The position numbers were made by a program, and so were the translations under genes. A model generated the notes under the pieces. That model searched no databases, was not told the DNA's origin, and saw nothing but the letters and a program-made list of their open reading frames with translations. From Marinobacter koreensis (GTDB lineage: Bacteria > Pseudomonadota > Gammaproteobacteria > Pseudomonadales > Oleiphilaceae), in the NCBI RefSeq assembly GCF_023156285.1, contig NZ_JAKZAJ010000006.1, forward strand, positions 208,136 through 272,135: a stretch of 64,000 bases of DNA, in the 5' to 3' direction. Shown here piece by piece: positions 9,707 through 20,649 of this stretch; within the stretch, counting starts at the first letter, position 1; each line of letters starts with the position of its first letter.

Positions 9707-11694
9707 TGTTCAGCAAAATTCTGATTGCCAACCGCGGCGAGATTGCCTGCCGGGTTATCCAGACGGCCCATCGCATGGGTATCCGCTGCGTCGCCGTCTA
9801 TTCCGACGCCGACGCCAACGCCCGGCACGTGGCCATGGCCGACGAGGCCTTCCACATCGGGCCCGCGCCCAGCTCCGAGAGTTACCTCCGAAGCGAGAAG
9901 ATCATCGAGATCGCCAAGAAGAGCGGCGCCCAGGCGGTGCATCCGGGCTACGGTTTCCTCTCCGAGAACACCGACTTCGCCGAAGCCTGCGAAGCCAACA
10001 ACATCGTGTTCATCGGCCCGCCCTCCTCCGCCATCGCGGCCATGGGCTCCAAGTCCGCCGCCAAGGCGATCATGGAAGAAGCCGGTGTGCCGCTGGTACC
10101 GGGTTACCACGGTAAAGACCAGTCCCCCGACCTGCTGCGGGCCGAAGCCGAGAAATGCGGCTTCCCCCTGCTGCTGAAGGCCGTCGCCGGCGGTGGCGGC
10201 AAGGGCATGCGGGTGGTCGAGAACATGGACGAGTTTGACGACGCCCTCGCGGCCGCCCAGCGGGAAGCGAAGAACGCGTTCGGCAACCCGGACATGCTCA
10301 TCGAGCGTTATCTGACCCAGCCGCGCCACGTGGAAATCCAGGTCTTCTGCGACCAGGATGGCAACGGCATCTACTTGGCCGAGCGGGACTGCTCCGTGCA
10401 GCGTCGCCACCAGAAAGTGCTGGAAGAAGCCCCCGCACCGGGTCTGTCCGAAGATACCCGCAAAGCCATGGGTGAAGCCGCCGTGCGCGCAGCCCAGGCT
10501 ATCAACTATGTGGGTGCCGGCACGGTCGAGTTCCTGTACGACGTGGACGGCTCCTTCTTCTTCATGGAAATGAACACCCGCCTGCAGGTGGAACACCCGG
10601 TCACGGAAATGGTCACCGGCCAGGATCTGGTCGAATGGCAGCTGAAAGTGGCCTGGGGCGAGCCCCTGCCGCTGACCCAGGAGCAGGTCAAAACCCGCGG
10701 CCACGCCGTCGAGGCACGCATCTACGCCGAAGACCCGGACCAGGATTTCCTGCCGGCCACCGGTAACCTGCGCTACCTGAGCACCCCGGACGAATCCGCC
10801 CACGTGCGGGTGGATACCGGCGTCACCGAAGGCGACGACATCAGCATCCACTACGACCCCATGATCGCCAAACTGATCGTGTGGGACGAAACCCGGGACC
10901 AGGCCGTCAACCGCATGGTCCAGGCCCTCGAGCACTATCGCATTGCAGGCCTGAAGACCAACATCCGGTTCCTGCACGCGGCCGTCGACAGCCAGCCATT
11001 CCGGGAAGCGGAACTGACCACCAACTTCATCGCCACCCACGAGGAGTTGCTGTTCCCGAAATCCAGGCTCGACATCGATAAGGCCCTGGTACTGGCCGCC
11101 GGCTTCGTGCTGGAGCAGCGCAAGTCCGTCGAACCGGTCACCGCCGATCCCTGGTCGCCGTTCGGCCGCAAGAACAGCTGGCGCATGAACTCCGAATACG
11201 CCCAGCCCCTGAAACTGCAGGTGGGCGAAGACATCCACGAACTGAAGATTCTGGAGCGGGACGACCGGTACCAGGTCTTCGTGGGCGGCAGCGTCTACTA
11301 CCTCAACGCCAGACTCAATGACGACTACCTCCAGGCAGTCATCAACGGTCACCGCATCAGCGTACACGGGAACCTTCACGGCCAGGAACTGGTCCTGTTC
11401 TACGAAGGCGACACCTTCAAGTGCAACGTCTATCGCGAAACCTACGGTTTCGAGGAACTGGCCGGCGAAGGCAGCCTCGAAGCGCCAATGAATGGTGCGA
11501 TTGTGGCGGTGCAGGCCAAAGTGGGCGACAAGGTCACCGCCGGCCAGACCCTGGTGATCATGGAAGCGATGAAGATGGAGCACGCCATCAAGGCCCCGGC
11601 CGACGGCGTGGTCAGCGAGATCTTCTTCGCCGAAGGTGACCAGGTCTCCGAAGGCGCCGAACTCATCGCCATCGACACCGAGGAGTCAGAGTAA
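9706..11694 (+). CDS. liuD: Methylcrotonyl-CoA carboxylase, alpha (biotin) subunit
   Basis: This 662-residue protein carries the ATP-grasp biotin carboxylase domain (residues about 1-450), a linker, and a biotinyl domain at the C-terminus. The carboxylase start [12 protein letters not shown] and the ATP loop [11 protein letters not shown] are clear. The biotin attachment motif EAMKMEHAI lies near residue 625. A strong GGAGG lies 7 nt before the ATG. It charges its own biotin with bicarbonate for LiuB. It overlaps liuC and liuE by single bases, so the three are tightly coupled. Confidence 0.95.
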   Translation: MFSKILIANRGEIACRVIQTAHRMGIRCVAVYSDADANARHVAMADEAFHIGPAPSSESYLRSEKIIEIAKKSGAQAVHPGYGFLSENTDFAEACEANNIVFIGPPSSAIAAMGSKSAAKAIMEEAGVPLVPGYHGKDQSPDLLRAEAEKCGFPLLLKAVAGGGGKGMRVVENMDEFDDALAAAQREAKNAFGNPDMLIERYLTQPRHVEIQVFCDQDGNGIYLAERDCSVQRRHQKVLEEAPAPGLSEDTRKAMGEAAVRAAQAINYVGAGTVEFLYDVDGSFFFMEMNTRLQVEHPVTEMVTGQDLVEWQLKVAWGEPLPLTQEQVKTRGHAVEARIYAEDPDQDFLPATGNLRYLSTPDESAHVRVDTGVTEGDDISIHYDPMIAKLIVWDETRDQAVNRMVQALEHYRIAGLKTNIRFLHAAVDSQPFREAELTTNFIATHEELLFPKSRLDIDKALVLAAGFVLEQRKSVEPVTADPWSPFGRKNSWRMNSEYAQPLKLQVGEDIHELKILERDDRYQVFVGGSVYYLNARLNDDYLQAVINGHRISVHGNLHGQELVLFYEGDTFKCNVYRETYGFEELAGEGSLEAPMNGAIVAVQAKVGDKVTAGQTLVIMEAMKMEHAIKAPADGVVSEIFFAEGDQVSEGAELIAIDTEESE

Positions 11695-12602
11695 TGGCCT
11701 TTCCGAAACAGGTACGCCTGGTGGAAATGAGCCCCCGGGACGGACTCCAGAACGAGCCCGGCCCGGTCATCGCCACCGACATCAAGACCGGCCTCATTGA
11801 CCGGCTTGCCGACGCTGGCCTGAACCACATCGAGGCCGCCAGCTTCGTCTCCCCCAAATGGGTCCCGCAGATGGGCGACGCCGCCGAGGTGATGGCCGGC
11901 ATCAACCGCAGGCCAGGTGTGCGCTACTCCGCCCTCACCCCCAACCTCAAGGGCTTTGAAAACGCCCTGGCGGCGAAGGTGGACGAAGTAGCGGTGTTCG
12001 GTGCGGCCTCCGAGTCGTTCACCAAAAAGAACATCAACTGCACCATTGCCGAGAGTCTGGAGCGCTTCGCCCCGGTGGTGGAAGAAGCCCGCAAGCACAA
12101 CATCCCCGTGCGTGGCTACGTCTCCACCGTACTGGGGTGCCCGTACGAGGGCGACATTGCCCCGGAACAGGTCGCCACGGTCGCCAAAGCCCTCTACGAC
12201 ATGGGCTGCTACGAGATTTCCCTGGGCGATACCATTGGCGTAGGTACGCCGCTGAAAGCAAAGCGTATGCTGGAAGCAGTGGCTGCCCATGTTCCCATGG
12301 AACGTCTGGCTGCCCACTTCCACGACACTTACGGTCAGGCCCTGGCCAACCTGTATGCGGTGCTGGAAGAAGGCGTGAGCGTCATCGACGCCTCCGTCGC
12401 CGGCCTGGGCGGCTGCCCCTACGCCAGGGGTGCCTCGGGCAACGTTGCGACCGAAGACGTGTTATACCTGCTGAATGGTCTTGGCATCGAAACAGGTGTC
12501 GATCTGGATAAACTCGTTGCCACCGGGGACTGGGTTTGCCAGCAACTTAATCGCCATAACGGCTCTAAAGTCGGCCAGGCCTTAGGCGGTAACTGCCAAT
12601 GA
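11694..12602 (+). CDS. liuE: Hydroxymethylglutaryl-CoA lyase
   Basis: This 302-residue TIM-barrel lyase cleaves HMG-CoA to acetyl-CoA and acetoacetate, the final step of the liu pathway. The DRE-type start [13 protein letters not shown], the [11 protein letters not shown] metal-binding histidine motif and the [14 protein letters not shown] signature with the catalytic cysteine are all intact. The start codon overlaps the liuD stop. The acetoacetate product could be handled by the thiolase at the left end of the window after CoA activation. A long nested inverted repeat begins 8 bp after the stop. Confidence 0.95.
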   Translation: MAFPKQVRLVEMSPRDGLQNEPGPVIATDIKTGLIDRLADAGLNHIEAASFVSPKWVPQMGDAAEVMAGINRRPGVRYSALTPNLKGFENALAAKVDEVAVFGAASESFTKKNINCTIAESLERFAPVVEEARKHNIPVRGYVSTVLGCPYEGDIAPEQVATVAKALYDMGCYEISLGDTIGVGTPLKAKRMLEAVAAHVPMERLAAHFHDTYGQALANLYAVLEEGVSVIDASVAGLGGCPYARGASGNVATEDVLYLLNGLGIETGVDLDKLVATGDWVCQQLNRHNGSKVGQALGGNCQ

Positions 12603-12609
12603 TTGAATT

Positions 12610-12713
12610 GGCGGGCGGGTACAGCTTCCCGGGACTGTCTGCAGCATGGATGCTGCAGTCAAGCGTACAGGGACGTATTCACAGCGTGTCCCGGGAAGCT
12701 GTACCCGTCCGCC
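12610..12713. repeat. Nested inverted repeat after liuE
   Basis: Arms at 12610-12635 and 12688-12713 (left arm begins GGCGGGCGGGTACAGCTTCC) pair at 25 of 26 positions. An inner perfect stem CTGCAGCAT-GG-ATGCTGCAG occupies 12639-12658. The CATGGATG core and the TCCCGG end of the arms recur in the liuA-liuB element, although the rest of the arms differ. No U-tract follows. It separates liuE from the AhpD-like gene 35 bp downstream. Confidence 0.75.
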
Positions 12714-12747
12714 ATAGCACCAAAAACAAGAAGGCTCGGAGCCAAAA

Positions 12748-13323
12748 ATGAGCAAAAAAAGTGTAGTGGCCCTGGATCTCCCTATCCCCGAGATCAGCGA
12801 TTTGCCGGAAGACACCCGCAAGTACTTCGACATCTGCCAGGAAAAACTCGGCATGATCCCGAACGTACTGACCGCCTACAGCCAGAACCTGAAGCAGCTT
12901 GACGGCTTCACCCGCCTCTACAACGAGCTCATGCTCGGCGAAGGCGAACTCTCCAAGCTGGAGCGGGAAATGATCGCCGTGGTGGTCTCCTCCGAGAACA
13001 AGTGCTTCTACTGCCTGGTGGCCCACGGCGCCGCCGTGCGGGTACTGAGCGGCGATCCGGCCCTCGGCGAGCACATGGTGATGAACTACCGCACCGCCAA
13101 CCTGGACAAGCGCCAGCGGGCGATGCTGGATTTCGCATCCCACCTGACCCGTTCACCGGCGACAGTCACCGAACAGGACATCCAGGCCCTCCGCGATGCC
13201 GGTCTGAGCGACCGCGCCATCTGGGACGTGAGTAACCTGGTCGGCTTCTACAACATGTCCAATCGCGTGGCCATCGCCAGCGACATGCAACCCAACCCCG
13301 AGTATCACAGCCAGAGTCGCTAG
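12748..13323 (+). CDS. AhpD-like / carboxymuconolactone decarboxylase family protein
   Basis: This 191-residue helical protein belongs to the peroxidase-related CMD/AhpD family. The redox motif is complete: E83, C86, C89 and H93 in [13 protein letters not shown], the arrangement used by AhpD to reduce peroxides through a dithiol. A typical C-terminal [19 protein letters not shown] segment (residues about 160-175) is present. It lies between liuE and an acyl-CoA ligase, on the same strand. A role against oxidants made by acyl-CoA dehydrogenases is conceivable but is inference. Confidence 0.85.
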   Translation: MSKKSVVALDLPIPEISDLPEDTRKYFDICQEKLGMIPNVLTAYSQNLKQLDGFTRLYNELMLGEGELSKLEREMIAVVVSSENKCFYCLVAHGAAVRVLSGDPALGEHMVMNYRTANLDKRQRAMLDFASHLTRSPATVTEQDIQALRDAGLSDRAIWDVSNLVGFYNMSNRVAIASDMQPNPEYHSQSR

Positions 13324-13376
13324 CAAGCCGCAGAACTTGCCAGCCCTCGACTACAACAACAACGGAGGCAGAGACA

Positions 13377-15065
<1,689 letters not shown>

Positions 15066-15096
15066 CCGCCAGCGTTTGCTTCGTTTTCACAAAGAA

Positions 15097-15121
15097 CCCC
15101 GGCTTTTGGCCGGGGTTTTTT
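15097..15121 (+). terminator. Intrinsic terminator after the liu region
   Basis: Stem CCCCGGC (15097-15103) with GCCGGGG (15109-15115) is followed by six T residues. It sits 31 bp after the acyl-CoA ligase stop and probably ends the liu transcript. Confidence 0.9.
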
Positions 15122-15227
15122 GTTTTGGGTTTGCGGTACTATTCAATGAAACGTCTTTCTCTTAACTCCATTCCCCCCAGTGTGTTCGGGCTGGAAGAGG
15201 CTTGGGATTAAGCCACATGGGTGAAGA

Positions 15228-16124
15228 ATGAGTGGCAGTCTGCCCATAATATTCGCGATCTATCCGATACTTCTATCGGGAATCACTCTTGTCTGGCTGT
15301 TAAAAAGGCGCCACCAGCATTGGTTTGAGTGGACGATCCAGGTGTTGGCCGGTGCTGCGGTCATCATCTTTATTTTTATGACGGGCCCCTGGGCCTTTAC
15401 AAGCTACTACTTACGGTACGTTGTTCTCGGGCTATTCGCATTCATCGCGGTTTTGTCGTATTACCGAACGAAGGCAGGGAATGCCGGTGTTCCAGTGCAA
15501 AACGCTGCAGTCTCGCTACCCGCTGTATTGGCTTTTTTTCTTTTTGCGGTTCTGGATACCCTGGCCATAGGCTCATATCACTCCGCCGGGAAATCGCTCG
15601 ACGTAGCCTTTCCGCTCAGATCCGGTAAATATTATGTGCTCCAGGGTGGAACCAGCATAGTCACAAATCCATTTCACGCGCTTGGCAACAACAAGCTGGC
15701 GGTAGACATCGTAAAACTGAACTCATTCGGGAATCGTGCAAATGGAATAGCCCCCAAAGCACTGAGCGCCTACCAAATCTTTGGCGAGAAACTCCATAGC
15801 CCCTGCCAGGGTAGTATTTTAGAGGTTCGTGACAGCCTACCGGACAATCCTCCCGCACACCCCGACACAAGCCATCCCAAAGGTAATTACCTTGTGCTTC
15901 AGTGTCTCGTGGGGGATATATTAATGGCTCACCTGAGGCGAGGCAGCATTATGGCACTGCCGGGGGACGCCGTGACAATGGGACAGCCGTTGGCTGAAAT
16001 CGGAAATTCAGGGAATACCCTTGAGCCACACTTGCATATTGAGGCAACGAAAGACGGAAAACCCGTACGGCTTGGCTTTAACGGACTATCGTTGTCAATT
16101 AATAGCCTGGTAACGGCGAAGTGA
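15228..16124 (+). CDS. Membrane-anchored M23-peptidase-like protein
   Basis: This 298-residue protein has four hydrophobic segments in the first 125 residues, then a LytM/M23-like domain. The C-terminal HLHIE motif and PGDAVTMGQPLAEIGNSGNT are typical of M23 metallopeptidases, which cut peptidoglycan cross-links. The upstream metal motif, normally HxxxD, reads NKLAVDI, with lysine at the usual histidine position. Metal binding may therefore be altered, and a non-catalytic role is possible. The coding sequence is less GC-rich than the liu genes to its left, and the block to 18.77 kb shares this property. Substrate unknown. Confidence 0.7.
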   Translation: MSGSLPIIFAIYPILLSGITLVWLLKRRHQHWFEWTIQVLAGAAVIIFIFMTGPWAFTSYYLRYVVLGLFAFIAVLSYYRTKAGNAGVPVQNAAVSLPAVLAFFLFAVLDTLAIGSYHSAGKSLDVAFPLRSGKYYVLQGGTSIVTNPFHALGNNKLAVDIVKLNSFGNRANGIAPKALSAYQIFGEKLHSPCQGSILEVRDSLPDNPPAHPDTSHPKGNYLVLQCLVGDILMAHLRRGSIMALPGDAVTMGQPLAEIGNSGNTLEPHLHIEATKDGKPVRLGFNGLSLSINSLVTAK

Positions 16125-16320
16125 AGAATGCACAACAATCCAATCAATGCGGATATGGACTTCCAATGAAGACTGAAGCCTCTATTGTCAGACTGTTTTT
16201 TGCCAGGATGAAGCCAGCGTTTTTCCGGCTAGCTCAATCGTACTGTTGAGTTTATAAATATCTGAGGCCGTTTAAGAAAGTCGGCGCAATGACAAGAAAC
16301 ATGCAATTTGAGGCAACGGC

Positions 16321-17040
16321 ATGTCATCACATGCAGATGGGCCAACGGCAGTTCAAGCAGCCTCTCCACATCACTGGATCGGATTGGCTGTAGCGTATCT
16401 CTTGATACCACTTGCTCTGTTGGTGTGCGGCGGCGACCTAGGCTGGTGGCAGGCGTGGAGCTACTCTCCACTGATCGTTACCGTCGGCGTTGGTGGGCGC
16501 ATTTGGGCGGAAAGACGACACCCGGGGTTGTTGGCCGAACGGCAAAACATGAAAAAGGCCAAGAACGCGAAGGGCTGGGACAAAATACTTGCCCCATTGA
16601 TGGCGCTGAGTGTGAGTTTCCCACCGGTCATTGTGGCCGGACTGGATCATCGTTTTGGCTGGTCATCCGTATTTCCGCTGTGGCTCACCGTGCTCGGCTT
16701 CCTTTTAATCTCTCTCGGATACGCTTTCGCTACGTGGGCATTAGTAGAGAACCGCTTTTTCTCCAGCGTTGTGCGTATTCAGACGGATCGAGGGCATGTG
16801 GTGTGTGATAGTGGCCCCTACCGGATTGTGCGCCATCCAGGATATGCCGGTAATATTTTTGCGCTTTTCGGCATCGTGCTGGCTTTCAGCTCCACGTGGA
16901 CACTTATTCCCGTGACGGTGGCGCTAATCATGGCGGTGATTAGAACGATGCTGGAAGACCAGACTCTCAAGCACGAGCTGCCAGGCTATCGCGACTACGC
17001 GCAGCGAGTCCGCTATCGGCTAATTCCCGGAATATACTGA
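16321..17040 (+). CDS. Isoprenylcysteine carboxyl methyltransferase (ICMT)-family membrane protein
   Basis: This 239-residue integral membrane protein has about five hydrophobic segments and the ICMT/phospholipid-methyltransferase signature DSGPYRIVRHPGYAGN near residue 162. A late glutamate and arginine pair (LEDQTLKHELPGYRDYAQRVRYRL region) is used by family members to bind S-adenosylmethionine. Bacterial members methylate lipids or small molecules, not prenylated proteins; the substrate here is unknown. The 196-bp gap before it holds nothing I recognise. It lies in the AT-richer block with the M23-like and phosphatase-fold genes. Confidence 0.85.
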   Translation: MSSHADGPTAVQAASPHHWIGLAVAYLLIPLALLVCGGDLGWWQAWSYSPLIVTVGVGGRIWAERRHPGLLAERQNMKKAKNAKGWDKILAPLMALSVSFPPVIVAGLDHRFGWSSVFPLWLTVLGFLLISLGYAFATWALVENRFFSSVVRIQTDRGHVVCDSGPYRIVRHPGYAGNIFALFGIVLAFSSTWTLIPVTVALIMAVIRTMLEDQTLKHELPGYRDYAQRVRYRLIPGIY

Positions 17041-17117
17041 GAGAAATATCCCCCGTAACAGTGACGCCCGGCTCAGAGGGTCGGACTTTTTGACACGGCC
17101 GATGCAATGGCGAATAC

Positions 17118-18767
17118 ATGTCCAATCACGGTTTAAGGAAGGCTATTGGTCTCGGGTCGGTTGCGATTCTTCTAGCCCTCGAACTCAGTATGTTCGAGGA
17201 CTTTTCATATCCGTTTCGGATCCTCTGGAGTCAGGACAGGATAACCGAGCTTCTCCTGTCAGTGGCGGTTTTACTCTGGAGTCTGGCTGGAGTGTTTTTC
17301 CTGTTTTTTAGTGGCCGCAGTCTATTTCGAAAAATAACCTTGCCGTTTTTTATCTTCTTTTTTCTTTCCAATATCGGCTCCTTCCTCGTCTCCAAATCGC
17401 CCATCGACTTCCAGCAGGCAGATCTTATCGTCAGTTATTTTCAATGGTGGGCCGGAGCTGTCGTAGAAAATATTGGCCTCGCCGTACTTCCGCTTTTTAT
17501 CATTCTTGTACCGCTCATTATTCTCATCGAGCGTTTACCAAGTCTTTTAACATGCGGTATCCCTGGAAAGTTCTTTGCGGTTCCAGTCAGCGTGGTGCCA
17601 CTTGTAGTAACTGTTCTGCTAACCAGCAACGGACTATTTGATCGATTCCCCTCGTTTTTCCGGGTTCCAGCCCTGCTTGTTTTTGCGGGCCAAAGCGACC
17701 TTTACGAGGGTGAGCGATCAGTGGCCAACTATTCCGGCCCTATAGAACCGGACGTCGAGAAAATAGTGATGATTGTCGACGAGAGCATCCGTGCAGATAT
17801 CTTGGGGATCAACGGCTACAAGAAAGATACGACCCCCTACCTCCGCTCATCCCAAAAGGGACTCGTAAATTTCGGTTTGGCCGCTTCCGCGTCAAACTGC
17901 AGTGATTACTCCAACCTCATCATCAGGAGCGGGATCAGAAAAGGAGCGATTCCGGACCAGGACCAGGCAAGCTTGAAGGCACCCTCGATCTGGCAATTCA
18001 CCCACAGAGCAGGCTATTACAACGTTTACCTGGATGCGCAGAGCGAAGAAGAATGGGCGAACTACCAAAACTTCATGAACCAAAACGAAGCCATCTTCAT
18101 CGACGAAATAGCACGTCTTCGACAGGACATCGCCTATAACAGCGATCTAGCTGTCCGCGACAGGTTAATAGACCTGCTCAAACAACCCGGAAAGTCCTTC
18201 ATCATACTCAATAAATACGGCATTCACTTTCCGTACTTCAGGAGCTATCCCAGGGAGTTCAATCTCTTTACCCCGGCTCTTGTGCCAGGTGAGCCAATGG
18301 ACGACAGAGAAAAGTCCCTGAATTCATTTATGAATGGAATACGTTGGAGCGTCGATGATTGGTTCAAGAGCTTGCTATCCGAAAGCGGCGGATTCAGGAA
18401 GTACGTCATCATCTATACAAGTGATCACGGCCAGAATATCGTCGACGACGGAACGTTGGCCACGCACTGCAGGCCAAGAGCCACGCGTTATGAGGGAGTC
18501 GTGCCTATGATGGTCTTTTCCAACGACGCGGAGACCCTTGGCAGGTTCAAATCAGCTCAAGCGACCAGCTATAACCGAACCAGCCATTTTCAGATCTTTC
18601 CGACACTTCTCAAACTGGCTGGCTACAACGAATCTTGGGTAAGAAGCCATTACGGCCCATCTCTTAGCCAGTCTCCCGGTACCCCGCCAGAATTTTTTGT
18701 AGGAGATGCATTTGGCCGTGGATCGGTCAGAAAATGGATTTCCATCTTTCCAATGGAAAGAAAATGA
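17118..18767 (+). CDS. Membrane sulfatase / phosphoethanolamine-transferase-like protein
   Basis: This 549-residue protein has about five membrane helices in residues 1-200, then an alkaline-phosphatase-superfamily domain outside the membrane. Recognisable motifs are VDESIRADILGINGY (first metal aspartate/glutamate), the candidate nucleophile region ASASNCSDYSNL, and IIYTSDHGQNI with metal-binding Asp-His. This is the architecture of EptA/CptA-type enzymes that decorate lipid A or core sugars with phosphoethanolamine. The expected nucleophilic threonine is not obvious and serine or cysteine occurs there. It could be a divergent transferase or a sulfatase. Composition is AT-richer than neighbouring backbone genes. 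Confidence 0.75.
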   Translation: MSNHGLRKAIGLGSVAILLALELSMFEDFSYPFRILWSQDRITELLLSVAVLLWSLAGVFFLFFSGRSLFRKITLPFFIFFFLSNIGSFLVSKSPIDFQQADLIVSYFQWWAGAVVENIGLAVLPLFIILVPLIILIERLPSLLTCGIPGKFFAVPVSVVPLVVTVLLTSNGLFDRFPSFFRVPALLVFAGQSDLYEGERSVANYSGPIEPDVEKIVMIVDESIRADILGINGYKKDTTPYLRSSQKGLVNFGLAASASNCSDYSNLIIRSGIRKGAIPDQDQASLKAPSIWQFTHRAGYYNVYLDAQSEEEWANYQNFMNQNEAIFIDEIARLRQDIAYNSDLAVRDRLIDLLKQPGKSFIILNKYGIHFPYFRSYPREFNLFTPALVPGEPMDDREKSLNSFMNGIRWSVDDWFKSLLSESGGFRKYVIIYTSDHGQNIVDDGTLATHCRPRATRYEGVVPMMVFSNDAETLGRFKSAQATSYNRTSHFQIFPTLLKLAGYNESWVRSHYGPSLSQSPGTPPEFFVGDAFGRGSVRKWISIFPMERK

Positions 18768-18800
18768 CCAGCGAGCTCACTTTCCAGAAAATCGCTGGTC
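18766..18800. terminator. Hairpin at the 3' end of the phosphatase-fold gene
   Basis: Perfect 9-bp arms GACCAGCGA (18766-18774) and TCGCTGGTC (18792-18800) begin inside the stop codon region. There is no clear U-tract, so termination is only possible, not certain. Confidence 0.35.
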
Positions 18801-18850
18801 TTGAGTCGGAATCGATCAATATGCAACCGCCCGAAATCAGCTCTTGGCTT

Positions 18851-19108
18851 TTATTCGGCCGCCGACGCCTCATAGTCGCGAATCATCGCAGACAGCTGGT
18901 CCTTCAGATGGAGACGCTGCTTCTTGAGGTTTTCCAGGTCCTCGTCGCCGGCGTTCTCCGCGCCTGTTTCGATGCGGTGAACGTCATGATCCACCTCATG
19001 GTACTCCTCGAACAACTTGGCAAAATGCTGGTTGCCGGTTTTCAGGGCATGGATCGCGTCTTTGGATTCGGGCATTTCGTGGATAAGATCGTGCTTTTCC
19101 AGAGGCAT
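18851..19108 (-). CDS. YdcH family (DUF465) small protein
   Basis: This 85-residue protein begins MPLEKHDLIHEMPESKDAIH and is strongly helical, with the conserved HxVDxDVHRIE segment and a C-terminal lysine-rich KKQRLHLKDQL coil. These features match the YdcH/DUF465 family, short coiled-coil proteins of unknown role common in Proteobacteria. It stands alone on the minus strand between the phosphatase-fold gene and the ADP-ribosylglycohydrolase-like gene. Confidence 0.85.
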   Translation of the reverse strand: MPLEKHDLIHEMPESKDAIHALKTGNQHFAKLFEEYHEVDHDVHRIETGAENAGDEDLENLKKQRLHLKDQLSAMIRDYEASAAE

Positions 19109-19173
19109 ACTGGCATTCCCTGTGATTGGGTTTGATTGGATCTGCTCTCAGGCTACGCCCTTTTGGACATTCG

Positions 19174-20376
19174 TCAATCATCCCCACCGTTTTGCAGCGA
19201 ACGTTCCGTTGCGACCAATTTTTCCAAATCCGACAAGATCCTGTCGCCGTGATTGAGCCTCGCCAGCCAGCTCAGAGGAATGCCTTGCGCTCCCCCAACG
19301 CCATAAACGGCCGCCATGGCCGGCCCGATGATCCAGGCTCTTCCACAGGAATCGCCGCCACAGAGGATGTTGGCACGAACGGCTTCCGTGAAACTTTTAG
19401 CTTGGGCCAGGATGTGGAAGATCACGGGCATGGCCTCATGCAGGTAGCAGGTGCGCCCGTGGCTATCACCGGCGTGGGGGCCGTCCAGCGAGCTCACCGC
19501 CTTGGCCAATGAAAGAGCCTCGGGATCCGGGGCTTCGGCGATGGCGGCCTCAAGCGCGGACGACATTGGCTCGCCCCGGAAAAGGTGGTCCAGCAGCCGG
19601 GCCGAACAGCGGGCCCAGGCGACGGCTTCATCACTGTGATTGGTGACCCGGGCCGCCGCTTCGGTCGCAGCCATAAGGTCATCGTCGCCGCAATAGCAGG
19701 CCACCAGAGGCGGCAATTTGGTGATCGCGGGCAGCTGGGTGTCATCGGCGCCGCTCAGGCGTGTGAGCTGCCGGTCGATGGTCTGGGCGATGTGAACACC
19801 CGCATCCTGTATCGCCGGATCCTGATACGTGAGGTTTATGGCGGTTCTTACGGGCTCCGCCAGCTCCTCACCACTCAGGTGACGGGTATAGGGAAGCACC
19901 TTCTGCACGAGAATCCGCTTCTGCCTGTCGGTCAGGTTTACGGTTGTACTTGCCAGCGCCTTTTCGATGGCCGCCTGCTCGTTCCGGTTCAGGTTATCCA
20001 GGGTGATCCGGGTCGGGTTATCGATGTAACCGTGCCATTGGCCGCCTGGCCCAAAGAAGGTGCGGAAACGCCGCTGATAGTCCCGAACATCCAGGATACC
20101 CCGGCTAGCGAGAAGGCTGTCGGTGAGTACACCGGTTGCGGCCCCATAGTGGCTGATATCGCCCGAGCGCTTTCCGCCGTGGGCAAAGTAGCCGAAGACT
20201 CCTTTGTAATGCGCTTCCCTGGGTTCCATGAACTCGGGTGCATCACCGCCCACCTCCCGGACGCGTTCGCTGTCATAAAGCCAATGCAACCCAAGGCTCG
20301 CCGCGTCCGCAACCCAGCCGCCGGCCAGTGCCGCCACGAGACGAGATTGTCGGGTGGATGCAGATTCCTGGTTCAT
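19174..20376 (-). CDS. ADP-ribosylglycohydrolase-family protein with altered metal motif
   Basis: This 400-residue protein has the ADP-ribosylglycohydrolase (ARH) fold signatures: ALAGGWVADAASLGLHWLYD at the N-terminus and CGGDSCGRAWIIGPAMAAVYG near residue 355. ARH enzymes remove ADP-ribose from proteins using two magnesium ions. Their late motif is GGDTDT, in which both aspartates bind metal. Here it is GGDSCGRA, so the second aspartate is missing, as in some J1-crystallin-like relatives. Activity is therefore uncertain. The ATG at 20376 has GGAGG 7 nt upstream; a start 35 codons earlier would add an arginine-rich tail unlike the family. Confidence 0.75.
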   Translation of the reverse strand: MNQESASTRQSRLVAALAGGWVADAASLGLHWLYDSERVREVGGDAPEFMEPREAHYKGVFGYFAHGGKRSGDISHYGAATGVLTDSLLASRGILDVRDYQRRFRTFFGPGGQWHGYIDNPTRITLDNLNRNEQAAIEKALASTTVNLTDRQKRILVQKVLPYTRHLSGEELAEPVRTAINLTYQDPAIQDAGVHIAQTIDRQLTRLSGADDTQLPAITKLPPLVACYCGDDDLMAATEAAARVTNHSDEAVAWARCSARLLDHLFRGEPMSSALEAAIAEAPDPEALSLAKAVSSLDGPHAGDSHGRTCYLHEAMPVIFHILAQAKSFTEAVRANILCGGDSCGRAWIIGPAMAAVYGVGGAQGIPLSWLARLNHGDRILSDLEKLVATERSLQNGGDD

Positions 20377-20562
20377 GGCAAGCCTCCGTTTAAGACGATT
20401 CACCACCACAATACCACTCGGCCACGGTCTTAAGTCCATGGCTGTCGTCACCCACCGCACCTGTCGACATTTTTTACGCATATCGATACGCGAGCGTTAC
20501 AGTTCCGAGCCTTTCACAGTTAGGCAACTGATTTATAAGAACAATAAATCAAAGCCGTAAAT

Positions 20563-20579
20563 CCGGCATCGTATTTGCT
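20563..20579 (+). promoter_or_regulatory. Candidate sigma-54 promoter for the PEP-CTERM gene
   Basis: CCGGCATCGTATTTGCT has the invariant GG (20565-20566) and GC (20577-20578) of -24/-12 promoters at the exact 10-bp spacing, and TTTGC matches the -12 element. The -24 element is weaker (CGGCAT against TGGCAC). It lies about 70 bp before the start codon. PEP-CTERM genes in several bacteria are known to be under RpoN and PrsR control, which fits. Confidence 0.5.
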
Positions 20580-20649
20580 CTAAAGCCTGTGACTGAAGAG
20601 AACTCCTCTAACAAGGCGTTTCGCCAATAGTGCTGCTGGAAGGAAGAGC

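Noticed and set aside
9703..11583. Long open frame of 626 codons on the minus strand opposite liuD
   Set aside because: It is antisense to a complete MCC alpha gene with all motifs, has low-complexity His/Val/Gly-rich sequence and matches no family. Long shadow frames are expected in GC-rich codon usage.
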